Positions 43,879 to 52,678 of a stretch of DNA of 64,000 nt are shown piece after piece. Numbering within the stretch: position 1 is the first letter of the stretch; every line of letters begins with the position of its first letter. This DNA is from Rhodocyclaceae bacterium (lineage in GTDB: Bacteria > Pseudomonadota > Gammaproteobacteria > Burkholderiales > Rhodocyclaceae). The position numbers were made by a program, and so were the translations under genes. The notes under the pieces were generated by a model. That model saw nothing but the letters and a program-made list of their open reading frames with translations. It made no database searches and was not told the DNA's origin. The stretch is from positions 124,001-188,000 of the forward strand of contig JAHDYG010000004.1 of the NCBI GenBank assembly GCA_023383815.1, read 5' to 3'.

Positions 43879-46305
43879 ATGAACACCCCGCACGAGCTTC
43901 GCGACGAGCAATCGGAGCTGCCCCTGTTGCCACTGCGAGACGTAGTGGTATTCCCGCACATGGTCATCCCGCTGTTCGTCGGGCGTCCGAAGTCGATCAA
44001 GGCGCTGGAACAGGCCATGGACGGCGGCAAGAGCATCTTGCTCGTTGCCCAGAAATCGGCGGCCAAGGACGAACCGTCCGCCGGGGATCTCTACGAGATC
44101 GGCTGCATCGCCAATATCCTTCAGATGCTGAAGCTGCCCGACGGAACGATCAAGGTGCTGGTCGAGGGGGTGCAGCGCGCACGGATCGATTCGGTGAGCG
44201 ACCTCTCGACGCTGTTCGTCGCGAACGTCACGCCGATCGTCGCCGAAGAGGAGTTCGACACCTCGATCGAGGCGATGCGCAGGGCCATCATTGCCCAGTT
44301 CGATCAGTACGTGAAACTGAACAAGAAAATTCCTCCCGAGATTCTGGCCTCGCTCTCCGGGATCGAGGATGCAGGACGGTTGGCCGACACGATCGCTGCA
44401 CACCTGCCGCTCAAGCTCGAGCAGAAGCAGGAAGTCCTGGAGCTGTTCGGGGTCGGGGCGCGGCTCGAGCGGCTTTTGTCGCAGATGGAAACCGAACTGG
44501 ACATTCTCCAGGTCGAGAAGCGTATCCGCGGACGCGTGAAGCGCCAGATGGAGAAGAGCCAGCGCGAGTATTACCTCAACGAACAGGTCAAGGCCATTCA
44601 GAAGGAGCTGGGCGAAGGCGAAGAGGGTGCCGATCTGGAGGAGATGGACAAGAAGATCAAGTCCAGCGGCATGCCGAAGGAGGCGCTTGCGAAGGCGCAG
44701 GCCGAGTTCAAGAAGCTGCGCCTGATGTCGCCCATGTCGGCCGAAGCCACGGTCGTCCGCAACTACATCGAGACCCTGATCGGCTTGCCGTGGAAGAAGA
44801 AATCGCGTGTCAGCAAGGATCTTGCCGCCGCCGAGAAGATTCTCGACAAGGATCACTACGGGTTGGAGAAGGTCAAGGAGCGGATCGTCGAGTACCTGGC
44901 CGTCCAGCAGCGCGTGGACAAGGTCAAGGCTCCGATTCTCTGCCTCGTTGGGCCGCCCGGGGTCGGCAAGACCTCTCTCGGTCAGTCGATCGCCAAGGCG
45001 ACCAATCGCAAGTTCGTGCGGATGGCCCTGGGGGGCGTCCGGGATGAAGCCGAGATCCGAGGCCATCGCCGTACCTACATCGGCTCGATGCCGGGAAAGA
45101 TCCTCCAGAACATGAATCGCGTCGGCGTCAAGAACCCGCTGTTCCTGCTCGATGAGGTCGACAAACTCGGGATGGATTTCCGGGGTGACCCCAGCTCCGC
45201 GCTTCTCGAAGTGCTGGATCCCGAACAGAACCATACCTTCCAGGACCACTACATCGAGGTGGATTTCGACCTTTCAGATGTGATGTTCGTTGCGACCGCC
45301 AACACCCTCAACATCCCGGCAGCGCTGCTCGACCGCATGGAAGTGATCCGTCTGTCGGGCTACACGGAAGACGAGAAGGTCAACATCGCCCAGCGATATC
45401 TGTTGCCCAAGCAGATGAAGAACAATGGCCTGAAGGCCGGGGAGCTTTCGGTCACGGAAGACGCACTGCGCGATATCTGCCGCTACTACACGCGGGAGGC
45501 TGGCGTACGAAGCCTCGAGCGCGAGATCTCGAAGATCTGCCGCAAGGTCGTCAAGGCGCTGGTGTTGAAGGAGGGCGATGGCGCCCTCAAGGTCGATGCG
45601 GCCAGTCTCGACAAGTATCTCGGTGTGCGCAAGTACTCCTACGGGATTGCCGAGAAGGAGAATCAGGTCGGGCAGGTTACCGGTCTGGCCTGGACTGAGG
45701 TGGGCGGCGAGCTGCTCACGATCGAATCGGTCGTGCTGCCGGGGAAGGGCAAGGTCGTCACGACCGGCAAGCTGGGTGAGGTCATGCAGGAGTCCATCCA
45801 GGCAGCGCTTTCTGTGGTTCGAAAGCGCGCGCGTTCGCTGGGGATCGCAGATGATTTCTATCAGAAGAGCGACATTCACATCCATTTGCCGGAGGGGGCG
45901 ATTCCCAAGGACGGTCCTTCGGCAGGCATTGCGATCGCGTCCGCGCTCGTCTCGGTACTGACGGGCATCCCGGTCCGTTGCGATGTTGCGATGACGGGTG
46001 AGATCACGCTGCGCGGCGAGGTGCTGCCGATCGGCGGGCTGAAGGAAAAGCTCCTCGCTGCGGTTCGCGGCGGTATCACCAAGGCCTTGATTCCGGAAGA
46101 GAACGTCAAGGATCTGAGTGAAATTCCCGAGAACATCAAGAATGCGCTGGAGATCATTCCGGTTCGCTGGATCGACCAGGTTCTGGTTCATGCACTGGAG
46201 CGCGAACCCCAGCCGCTGGTCGAGGCACCCGTGGTCGCTGCCGAGGTGGCAGCCGCAGCCCCTGAGGAACCTGAGAGCGTCCCGAAAAACCTGCGGGCGC
46301 ATTGA
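43879..46305 (+). CDS. lon: ATP-dependent protease Lon
   Basis: An 808-residue LonA protease: N-terminal substrate-binding domain beginning [23 protein letters not shown]-like residues, AAA+ domain with Walker [10 protein letters not shown], and a Ser-Lys protease domain with Ser681 in KDGPSAG and Lys724 in LKEKLLAA, the same 43-residue distance as in E. coli. A GAGG site supports the ATG; an in-frame start 31 codons earlier would overlap the promoter. The C-terminus carries an unusually Ala/Glu/Pro-rich tail of about 35 residues after the domain. Confidence 0.98.
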   Translation: MNTPHELRDEQSELPLLPLRDVVVFPHMVIPLFVGRPKSIKALEQAMDGGKSILLVAQKSAAKDEPSAGDLYEIGCIANILQMLKLPDGTIKVLVEGVQRARIDSVSDLSTLFVANVTPIVAEEEFDTSIEAMRRAIIAQFDQYVKLNKKIPPEILASLSGIEDAGRLADTIAAHLPLKLEQKQEVLELFGVGARLERLLSQMETELDILQVEKRIRGRVKRQMEKSQREYYLNEQVKAIQKELGEGEEGADLEEMDKKIKSSGMPKEALAKAQAEFKKLRLMSPMSAEATVVRNYIETLIGLPWKKKSRVSKDLAAAEKILDKDHYGLEKVKERIVEYLAVQQRVDKVKAPILCLVGPPGVGKTSLGQSIAKATNRKFVRMALGGVRDEAEIRGHRRTYIGSMPGKILQNMNRVGVKNPLFLLDEVDKLGMDFRGDPSSALLEVLDPEQNHTFQDHYIEVDFDLSDVMFVATANTLNIPAALLDRMEVIRLSGYTEDEKVNIAQRYLLPKQMKNNGLKAGELSVTEDALRDICRYYTREAGVRSLEREISKICRKVVKALVLKEGDGALKVDAASLDKYLGVRKYSYGIAEKENQVGQVTGLAWTEVGGELLTIESVVLPGKGKVVTTGKLGEVMQESIQAALSVVRKRARSLGIADDFYQKSDIHIHLPEGAIPKDGPSAGIAIASALVSVLTGIPVRCDVAMTGEITLRGEVLPIGGLKEKLLAAVRGGITKALIPEENVKDLSEIPENIKNALEIIPVRWIDQVLVHALEREPQPLVEAPVVAAEVAAAAPEEPESVPKNLRAH

Positions 46306-46369
46306 GCGCAAGAAGCCGGAAGCGATGGACTGATGCGGTGCAGCGTGCGTTCGCATGCTGCATATCCGC

Positions 46370-46399
46370 TTGACACCCGGGATTTGAGCGCGCTATAAA
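46370..46399 (+). promoter_or_regulatory. sigma-70 promoter of hupB
   Basis: TTGACA at 46370-46375 and TATAAA at 46394-46399, separated by 18 bases. It lies about 100 bases upstream of the HU gene and is one of the strongest promoter matches in the window. Confidence 0.8.
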
Positions 46400-46499
46400 A
46401 CCGGTGCAGGGTGCTGGAGGCTCGGACCCCGTGATCGCCTTGCGACGTCCGGAATGCTCCGGGAAAGAACAGCGCGCTCAATACTAAGAGGGGACTCAA

Positions 46500-46772
46500 G
46501 TGAACAAATCGGAACTGGTCGATGAGATTGCCGCCAACGCCCAACTCTCGAAGGCAGCCGCAGGAAGGGCACTGGATGCCGCGATGTCTTCCATCAAGCG
46601 GGCGTTGAAGGGCAATGACAGTGTCACACTGGTTGGGTTCGGGACCTTCTACGTCGGAGAACGCGCGGCGCGCACGGGGCGCAACCCGCGTACCGGAAAG
46701 AGCATCAAGATCCAGGCAGCGAAGATTCCCAAGTTCCGCGCTGGCAAAGGCCTGAAGGATGAGGTAAAGTAG
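46500..46772 (+). CDS. hupB: DNA-binding protein HU
   Basis: A 90-residue histone-like protein starting [11 protein letters not shown], with GFGTF, the DNA-contact arm [15 protein letters not shown] and the C-terminal KAGKGLKD-like tail. The start codon is GTG behind AAGAGGGGA. It bends and compacts DNA as a dimer. Location after lon is the common order in proteobacteria. Confidence 0.97.
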   Translation: MNKSELVDEIAANAQLSKAAAGRALDAAMSSIKRALKGNDSVTLVGFGTFYVGERAARTGRNPRTGKSIKIQAAKIPKFRAGKGLKDEVK

Positions 46773-46816
46773 CAGGCTTTTCGGATCGACCGGTTTCGTA
46801 TCGATCCGGTCAGCGC

Positions 46817-46892
46817 GGGTGCTTAGCTCAGTTGGTAGAGCGTCGCCCTTACAAGGCGAATGTCGGCGGTTCGACCCCGTCAGCACCCACCA
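46817..46892 (+). tRNA. tRNA-Val (anticodon TAC)
   Basis: A 76-nt cloverleaf: acceptor arms GGGTGCT and AGCACCC, D-loop TTAGCTCAGTTGGTAGAGC, anticodon loop CTTACAA with TAC, T-loop GGTTCGACCCC and an encoded CCA end. Anticodon UAC decodes valine. It lies 44 bp after hupB. Confidence 0.95.
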
Positions 46893-46898
46893 ATCCCA

Positions 46899-46923
46899 GA
46901 AGCCCGGATTCGTTCCGGGCTTC
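46899..46923 (+). terminator. terminator after tRNA-Val
   Basis: A perfect 10-bp stem GAAGCCCGGA/TCCGGGCTTC with a 5-nt loop begins 7 bases after the tRNA and is followed by a mixed GT-rich sequence. It also faces the convergent kinase gene. Confidence 0.65.
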
Positions 46924-46952
46924 GTCGTTCTGGCGCCACGTCTTTGGTGGGC

Positions 46953-48248
46953 TCATTGGGTTGCGGGATCGCTTTCTGGCGCCTCCGATGGGTGTCCGAA
47001 CGCAATCTCCATCTCGGTGCCCGTCGCGCCGCTGGTGCGAATTCGGAGCCTCCATCCCAGTCGCTCGCAGATCAATCGGACGATGAAGAGACCGAGCCCG
47101 TCTTCCGGCACGCTCCTGTCTGCCGGGCCACTCATGCGCGTTTGCACGGCCTGCGGGAGCCCTGTTCCGTAGTCGCGGACGACCAGAGTGGTGGGCGCCA
47201 GGGCCACGATCACACAATTGTTTGTATGGCGAATTGCGTTCTGGATCAGGTTTCGCAGCAACATGCGCACGAGTGACGGGTCGGCACGCACGATGCAATG
47301 GCTACCGTCCTCCTCGATGGTCATGCGTCCGCGCTGGTTCGGGTTACTGCTTTCGATTTCGGTGATCACCTCCCGTACGCTGTTTGCCAGTCTGATGTCG
47401 TCGCGTTGTTCTTCGCGGGCCGATCGTCGGGCAAGCTTGAGCAGTGCGTCCACATCGGCGCCCATCTCGTCGGCGGCTCGCCGGATGCGGGCGACGGTCC
47501 GGCGATCGGATTCGCCGAGTGAATTGCGTTGTTCCAGCACATCCAGCGCGCCCGAGATGACGGCAACAGGGGTGCGCAGTTCGTGGCTGGCCAGACTTAC
47601 CAGAGATTTCTCGCGCTGTACGTACGCATCGAGCGCATCGAGGAGGCGGTTCAGGGTATTGGCGATCCTGCGCAGCTCGTCGTCTTCGAAGCCGTTCTCG
47701 ATGCGTGCAATCGGCGATCCGGGCCGGATCTCGGCGAGGTGCCGGGTCAGGGCGTGCAGGGGGCCCACGATGCGGCGGGTACCGATCCGCGCCAGGACGA
47801 AACCAAACAACAACATGCACAGGCCCAACAGGACCATGCCTACTTGCAGCGTGTCCTCGCGATCTTCGAGCAAGGTGATGTCCTGTGCGAGGTACAGGAT
47901 TCCGCCTGGATCTTCGGTACGTTCGATCGAGATCAGGTAGGTACGCTCGCCGATCTCGACTTCGGCCGAGAACGGCGCCGCTCGCCCCTGGAAGGCTTCG
48001 GCGAGCGGAGCGTCGCCGTGGCCGTCCGGGACATACTGCGCCGTCAGCAATGCGGTATGCCAGGACTGTGGGGTCGCCCCGGTAATGCGGTTTTCGAAGA
48101 ATGCCCTTTCTTCGGCCAGTTCGAGACGAAGAATGGTGTCTTCCAGGTCTTCATAGATGTACTCGACCGCGATCAGGGCTACGAGCACGTTGATCAACCC
48201 GATCGCGAAGATGGTGCGAAACAGGCGGCGTGCGAGCGAAGCTTTCAT
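46953..48248 (-). CDS. colS: ColS-like sensor histidine kinase
   Basis: A 431-residue kinase with transmembrane helices near 12-32 and 153-173. The periplasmic sensor of about 120 residues begins with YIYEDLEDTI, including an ExxE pattern like the metal-sensing motif described for ColS. A HAMP segment, the H-box SLASHELRTPVAVI and an HATPase with EDGLGLFIV follow. No regulator gene is adjacent. It ends the envelope-modification operon and overlaps the InaA-like kinase gene by four bases; in Pseudomonas colRS is likewise linked to a methyltransferase and an InaA-like kinase. Its regulator is probably the ColR-like protein at 22065-22769. The name rests on this context and is less certain than the enzyme class. 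Confidence 0.75.
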   Translation of the reverse strand: MKASLARRLFRTIFAIGLINVLVALIAVEYIYEDLEDTILRLELAEERAFFENRITGATPQSWHTALLTAQYVPDGHGDAPLAEAFQGRAAPFSAEVEIGERTYLISIERTEDPGGILYLAQDITLLEDREDTLQVGMVLLGLCMLLFGFVLARIGTRRIVGPLHALTRHLAEIRPGSPIARIENGFEDDELRRIANTLNRLLDALDAYVQREKSLVSLASHELRTPVAVISGALDVLEQRNSLGESDRRTVARIRRAADEMGADVDALLKLARRSAREEQRDDIRLANSVREVITEIESSNPNQRGRMTIEEDGSHCIVRADPSLVRMLLRNLIQNAIRHTNNCVIVALAPTTLVVRDYGTGLPQAVQTRMSGPADRSVPEDGLGLFIVRLICERLGWRLRIRTSGATGTEMEIAFGHPSEAPESDPATQ

Positions 48249-48967
48249 GGATCGGCTGGAAGTCCGGTGAGGGATCGGGAGTGTGCATCGACGAGCACAC
48301 GCCACTCGCCCGGGGTCAGGAAGCGCTGGCGCCGGTGCAACTGGGCGAGGTCATGAGCCGCTGCCTGCCTTCTTGTCAGGCGAAAGCGCATCTTTTCGAG
48401 GTCGATCAGCGCGATCCTGATCGTGCCGCCGGAGTCAGCTCGGATCATAACGTGTTTTCCGTACAGACATCCGTGCTGGAGTCGAGCACTGTGGAGCCGC
48501 CCCAGCATGGCCCCCAGCGTGAGCGCGATGGAGGCTTTCACGGCTGGATCATCGATCTCGATGTCATCAAGGGACGTATAGCCGGATAGCTCACGGGTGA
48601 CCAGCACCGCTTCGATGCCGGACCGAGCTCGGCGTGTGCCGTGGAAGACCGGTTCGGGGGTTTCGATCCCGAGCTTGCGCAGCAGGAGGAGATTGCGCCA
48701 TTCGCGGCTTGCGGTCGGCTCGCCACGAGGACGGGTAACGCTGCGACAGAGATGATTCGACTGGCGTTTGACATACATCGGACGCCCATCGACCAGGCAC
48801 CGGCTCATGCCACTCCAGCCATTTCGGCGCTCGTTCGGGGGCTCGACCCACTCGCCGGCAACGTCCCACCAGAAACCGAACTCATCTCGTTGATCATACG
48901 AGTGCACCGTTCGGGCCGCAGGTTGCCCGCATCCGGGCAGGCCCGGTTCAGATGCGGCGGAGAACAT
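48245..48967 (-). CDS. InaA/WaaP-type lipopolysaccharide kinase
   Basis: A 240-residue small kinase of the InaA/Kdo-kinase group. The ATP-site lysine is probably in MYVKRQS, the catalytic loop reads HGCLYGKHVMI and the metal-binding motif is LIDLEKMR, all typical of InaA-like proteins. Relatives phosphorylate LPS core sugars in the cytoplasm. It overlaps the methyltransferase gene by 20 bases and the ColS-like gene by four, indicating tight co-expression. The substrate is not shown by the sequence. Confidence 0.85.
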   Translation of the reverse strand: MFSAASEPGLPGCGQPAARTVHSYDQRDEFGFWWDVAGEWVEPPNERRNGWSGMSRCLVDGRPMYVKRQSNHLCRSVTRPRGEPTASREWRNLLLLRKLGIETPEPVFHGTRRARSGIEAVLVTRELSGYTSLDDIEIDDPAVKASIALTLGAMLGRLHSARLQHGCLYGKHVMIRADSGGTIRIALIDLEKMRFRLTRRQAAAHDLAQLHRRQRFLTPGEWRVLVDAHSRSLTGLPADP

Positions 48968-49634
48968 AGACCCTCCACATCGAGTGCAGCGGAAGAAAGT
49001 CGAGATGTCCCGCGATCGAAAACCCGGCGTCCCGGAACTCGGCTTCCACCGTCGTCCGCGGCAGCACGAAGCGATTCTGGCTCAAGGGTTTACCTCGGGC
49101 TGCTCGGCGGATCTCCTGACGGCGTCGCCGCCAGGCCATGTAGTTGCCATCCACCCAAAGCGACAGGATCACGCTGGCACGCGCGACCCGATGAAACTCG
49201 CGCAACATCGCCAGACGGTGAGCCGGCTCGCCCAGGTGATGCAGCAGGCGCATGCAGAAGACGCTGTCGACCGCCTGATCGGGAAGCTCGATCTCAAAGG
49301 CCGAACTCTGGAAGGTCTCCACCCGCGCAGCAAGATCCGGAGGGCAGTTCTGGCGCGCCACTTCAAGCATGGCCGAAGAGCGGTCGGCCGCAAGGATTCG
49401 CCGCCCGGGAGCTTCGGCGAGCGTTGCCCAGAAGCGCCCGGCCCCGCAGGGCAGATCGAGGACCGTAGCCGGGTCGCCGGCAAGCTTCAATGCACGACGC
49501 GCGAGTTCCTGGTCGCGCCGGTTCGTGAGCCGCCGCCGCAGGCCGGTGCGGTGCTTTTCAAGGTATGCGCGTGAATGCGTGAGATCGTACTTGTCGCTGA
49601 ATGGAAGCTCGATCGTGGTGGGAGGTCTGGACAT
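48948..49634 (-). CDS. class I SAM-dependent methyltransferase (WarA-like context)
   Basis: A 228-residue methyltransferase with the SAM-binding motif VLDLPCGAGRFWATL (about 76-90), an acidic residue after the second strand (AADRSSAML) and SVFCMRLLHHLGEP. It lies upstream of the InaA-like kinase, the pairing found with colRS in Pseudomonas where the enzyme (WarA) affects LPS structure. A role in LPS modification is inferred from that context. The arnT-like gene ends 63 bases upstream. Confidence 0.82.
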   Translation of the reverse strand: MSRPPTTIELPFSDKYDLTHSRAYLEKHRTGLRRRLTNRRDQELARRALKLAGDPATVLDLPCGAGRFWATLAEAPGRRILAADRSSAMLEVARQNCPPDLAARVETFQSSAFEIELPDQAVDSVFCMRLLHHLGEPAHRLAMLREFHRVARASVILSLWVDGNYMAWRRRRQEIRRAARGKPLSQNRFVLPRTTVEAEFRDAGFSIAGHLDFLPLHSMWRVYVLRRI

Positions 49635-49697
49635 GCGGCACGGCTCCTGGGCGTCGCTCGAAACCCTGAGCGTAGTGGGCAGGCCGTCAAGGCGTGG

Positions 49698-51185
49698 TCA
49701 GCGCTTTGTCAAGAAAGCATGAACGCCCTGATCTCCGTCCTGGATCCGCGGTACCAGCAGGGAATGTCGGGCTCCGCGGAACCTGAGCTCGTAGTGTTCG
49801 CCGAGCAAGTCCACCACGGACGGTAGATCGTCGTTGCGCACCGCGAGAAAGAGCCGGTGCGAAGGATCTCGCACCAGATCGGCGAGCGTTTCCGCGGACA
49901 TCGATTGTGCGCGTCCGCGCGAGTAATAGCGGGCGGAGAACGGAATCCTGCCCACGAAGTGGAGTCGTTCGGACTCGCCGCCGGGTTCGCGTCGCAGGGC
50001 CGTCAGCAGCGGTGCCGCTGAGTCCAGTCGCTCGGGGCGAACGCTCAGATAGAGTCCGGCGCCGGTCACCGTCAGTGGCACGAGTGCAGCCATCAGTGCG
50101 CAGGCGATTCTGAACTTCCGGTGTTCCAGCGTCGGAAGCAGCTCACGTGCGATGAGGATCGCGAGAAACGGGAGGCTCGGCAGCGCATAGGTCCACAGAA
50201 TGTTTCCGGCGAAGCTGAAGAACGCTATGGGGGTCAGGGTTGCGAGCAGCAGCAGGGGGGCTTGGGCTGTGAAGAGGGCATCGGTCCGTCCCGCGCGGGC
50301 ACGCCATCTCGCCAGCCATCTCACCGACAGGGCCGCTGCGATCAGGCTCCACGGGAAACCCGCCCACAGCAGGAAGAGCCAGATCGTGCCGCGAATCTCA
50401 TGGTGCGCACTGCCGTAGAGGTCGCCCTCCCATCCTGGGGTCACGAATCGCCGAAAGTGCTCTCCGATCAGGAAGTAGTCGAGAAAGCCCGGAGTCTTCG
50501 ACTCCGCGACGACATACCACGGCACCACCGCCGCGAGCGTCAGAACGGCTCCTCCGAGCCACGGCAGGGTCCTCAGGGCCCGTCTTCCGGCCCGACTGCA
50601 CAGCGCCCAGAGTCCAGCGGGAAGACCGACCAGCACGAGCGTCAGGGGGCCCTTGGCGAGCAGACCGACCGCCAGCCCGACAAAGAACATCCAGCGCCAG
50701 GGCCTTGTGTTGCCCAACGAGACGAGTGCGAGGCTCGCAAGGCTCAAGGTCGTCCCGAACGCAAGGAACGGATCGGTCATGACCGCTCCCGCACCGATGA
50801 ACACCAGAGCCATGCTGGCCAGGACAAGGCCGGAAAGGCGCGACAGCGCGTCTCCTCCCAACGCCCTGGCGAGGTGCATCGTCAGCCACACGATGGCCGC
50901 CATGACCAGCCAGCTTGGGAGCCGGACGACGAAGTCGCTCAAGCCGAACAGTTCGATCGACGCTGCCTGGGCCCAGAATGCCAGCGGCGGTTTGCCCCAG
51001 AACGGTACGCCGGGCTCAAACCAGGGGGTGATCCAGTCTCCGCTCTCGGCCATCAGGCGTGCCGTTTCGGCGTAGCGTGGTTCGGTCGTGTCGCTCATCG
51101 GAAGCAGCGCCATCGTCACGAGCCGAAGCGCCGCGACGGCGAGCAGAAGCCACATCCACGACCGCAGACGAAATGGATTACGCAT
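49698..51185 (-). CDS. ArnT-like GT-C glycosyltransferase (GT83/PMT family)
   Basis: A 495-residue membrane protein with about 11-12 helices. The first periplasmic loop has the acidic motif TEPRYAETARLMAESGDWITPWFE, and GKPPLAFWAQAASIELFG follows; both are hallmarks of ArnT and related lipid-linked sugar transferases. Such enzymes move a sugar from undecaprenyl phosphate onto lipid A, LPS or protein. It overlaps the GT2 gene by 8 bases. No aminoarabinose synthesis genes (arnA, arnB, arnD) are present, so the sugar is unknown. Confidence 0.85.
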   Translation of the reverse strand: MRNPFRLRSWMWLLLAVAALRLVTMALLPMSDTTEPRYAETARLMAESGDWITPWFEPGVPFWGKPPLAFWAQAASIELFGLSDFVVRLPSWLVMAAIVWLTMHLARALGGDALSRLSGLVLASMALVFIGAGAVMTDPFLAFGTTLSLASLALVSLGNTRPWRWMFFVGLAVGLLAKGPLTLVLVGLPAGLWALCSRAGRRALRTLPWLGGAVLTLAAVVPWYVVAESKTPGFLDYFLIGEHFRRFVTPGWEGDLYGSAHHEIRGTIWLFLLWAGFPWSLIAAALSVRWLARWRARAGRTDALFTAQAPLLLLATLTPIAFFSFAGNILWTYALPSLPFLAILIARELLPTLEHRKFRIACALMAALVPLTVTGAGLYLSVRPERLDSAAPLLTALRREPGGESERLHFVGRIPFSARYYSRGRAQSMSAETLADLVRDPSHRLFLAVRNDDLPSVVDLLGEHYELRFRGARHSLLVPRIQDGDQGVHAFLTKR

Positions 51186-52197
51186 GCTGGCGCTGAACGG
51201 CTTCCATGCTCGCGCGTGCCGGGAGACCCTGGAGCAGGAGATCATCCCGGAGCACATAGAGCGGGCGTTGCTTGGTTTCGAGATAGGTCTTGCCGACGTA
51301 CTCACCGACGATCCCGATGCCGAGAAGCTGCATGCCGCCCAGAAATGCGATCAGCGCGACGAGGGAGGGATAGCCCGGGACCGGGTTGCCGAGCAGCAAG
51401 GCCTTGACCACGATCCACAGGCAGAACAGCGCGCCGGCAGTCGCCGTGAAGGCGCCAGCGACCGTCGCCAGGCGCAGTGGAGCGACCGAAAACGAGGTGA
51501 TGCCTTCCAGCGCGAGACCGATCAAATGCGCGTAATCCCATTTGCTGCGTCCGCCGTGGCGGGGTGCGCGGTCGTACTGCACCACTGCCGTGGGCATGCC
51601 GATCCAGGCGTAGAGCCCCTTCATGTAGCGATTGCGCTCGGGAAGCCGGAGCAGTGCATCGACCGCGCGACGGCTCATGAGTCGAAAGTCTCCGGTGTCG
51701 ACCGGGATCGGGGCCGGGCTCAGGCGTTGCAGGATCCGGTAGAAAAGATGCGCGCTTGCGCGCTTGAATGCGCTTTCGCCGTTGCGGCTGCGCCGCTGCA
51801 TCTGCACCACGTCCGCGCCCGCGCGCCAGAGCTCGATCATCTCGGGGATGAGTTCCGGTGGATCCTGAAGATCGGCATCGAGCACGATGATCGCGTCGCC
51901 GCGTGCATGAGCGAGCCCCGCGCTCATTGCCGCTTCCTTGCCAAAATTACGCGACAGACGCAGCAAGCGCACATCAAACGATCGGCGCGGCGCGGACAGG
52001 ATGCGATCGGCCGAACCGTCCGTACTTCCGTCGTCGACGAAGACGATCTCGGTTTGCAGATCGAGGCCGCAGAGCACCGTGCCGAGCCGTGCCAGGCACT
52101 CGGGCAGCACCTCGACTTCATCGTAGAACGGAATCACGATGCTCAGCATCGGGCCGGGACGCAGGTCAGGCCGAAGCGGTGTCGCGATCGGAACCAT
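51178..52197 (-). CDS. GtrB/ArnC-type undecaprenyl-phosphate glycosyltransferase (GT2)
   Basis: A 339-residue GT2 enzyme. The catalytic domain has SIVIPFYDEVEVLPECL, FVDDGSTDGS, DADLQDPPELIPEMI (DxD) and the QMQRRSRNGES region; two C-terminal helices (about 235-300) anchor it. It loads a sugar onto undecaprenyl phosphate on the cytoplasmic face. The ATG at 52197 has AAAGGA upstream and overlaps gtrA; a second start 16 codons later matches the family N-terminus equally well. It is followed by the ArnT-like transferase, giving a complete sugar-loading, flipping and transfer set. Confidence 0.9.
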   Translation of the reverse strand: MVPIATPLRPDLRPGPMLSIVIPFYDEVEVLPECLARLGTVLCGLDLQTEIVFVDDGSTDGSADRILSAPRRSFDVRLLRLSRNFGKEAAMSAGLAHARGDAIIVLDADLQDPPELIPEMIELWRAGADVVQMQRRSRNGESAFKRASAHLFYRILQRLSPAPIPVDTGDFRLMSRRAVDALLRLPERNRYMKGLYAWIGMPTAVVQYDRAPRHGGRSKWDYAHLIGLALEGITSFSVAPLRLATVAGAFTATAGALFCLWIVVKALLLGNPVPGYPSLVALIAFLGGMQLLGIGIVGEYVGKTYLETKQRPLYVLRDDLLLQGLPARASMEAVQRQHA

Positions 52198-52591
52198 GAA
52201 AGACCATCCTTTTGTAGAGCTGATAGTTGAGGGTCGAGACCAGCAAGGTCGTCAGGAGCTGGGCTGTGGCCGGGTGCACACCCGTGCGGAAATGAAGGAA
52301 GGTGAAGAGCATGAGGTTCGAGAACCAGGCGAGGGCGCAGACGCCGAGGTAGCGGGGAAAGGCATGGCTGTGAGCCACCGGGCTGGAGAACGTATGCCGG
52401 TGCTGGAGAACATAGTTGAGCGCGGCGCCCGCAATCGACCCGAGTACGGTTGCGGTGACCGGATTGCCGCCTGAACGAATCAGCGCAAGCATCACGGCCC
52501 AGTGGGCGAGGGTGGCTGCCCCGCCCATTCCGATGAATCGAATGATGCGCAGCCAATGCGGTGCCTGCAGTGCACGGGGGAGCGTTTCCAT
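52166..52591 (-). CDS. gtrA: GtrA family membrane protein
   Basis: A 141-residue protein with four hydrophobic helices and the GtrA pattern RFIGMGGAATLAHW near the start, then NYVLQHRHTF and LNYQLYKRMVF. GtrA proteins are thought to flip undecaprenyl-phosphate-linked sugars. ATG chosen; a GTG three codons earlier is possible. First gene of the envelope-modification operon, 47 bp downstream of a ColR-like box. Confidence 0.85.
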   Translation of the reverse strand: METLPRALQAPHWLRIIRFIGMGGAATLAHWAVMLALIRSGGNPVTATVLGSIAGAALNYVLQHRHTFSSPVAHSHAFPRYLGVCALAWFSNLMLFTFLHFRTGVHPATAQLLTTLLVSTLNYQLYKRMVFHGSDRDTASA

Positions 52592-52637
52592 GGACGGCAC
52601 TGTAGTGATCCGTCCGTCGGGATCTCGTCGCGGGCGT

Positions 52638-52653
52638 GTGAAGACGTCGTCAA
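52638..52653 (-). promoter_or_regulatory. ColR-like box upstream of gtrA-colS operon
   Basis: The minus strand reads TTGACGACGTCTTCAC. It shares 13 of 16 positions (pattern TTnACGAnnTCTTCAC) with the box at 19858-19873 before the sulfatase-fold gene and colR. It lies in the short gap between the SLC13 gene and gtrA. No convincing -10 could be placed with certainty downstream. Confidence 0.55.
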
Positions 52654-52678
52654 GGCCCTGCGGGGACGTTGCGGATCC

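Noticed and set aside
46817-46892. tRNA-Val as an attachment site of an integrated element
   Set aside because: No integrase, no direct repeat of the tRNA 3' end and no mobile-type genes were found downstream in the window.
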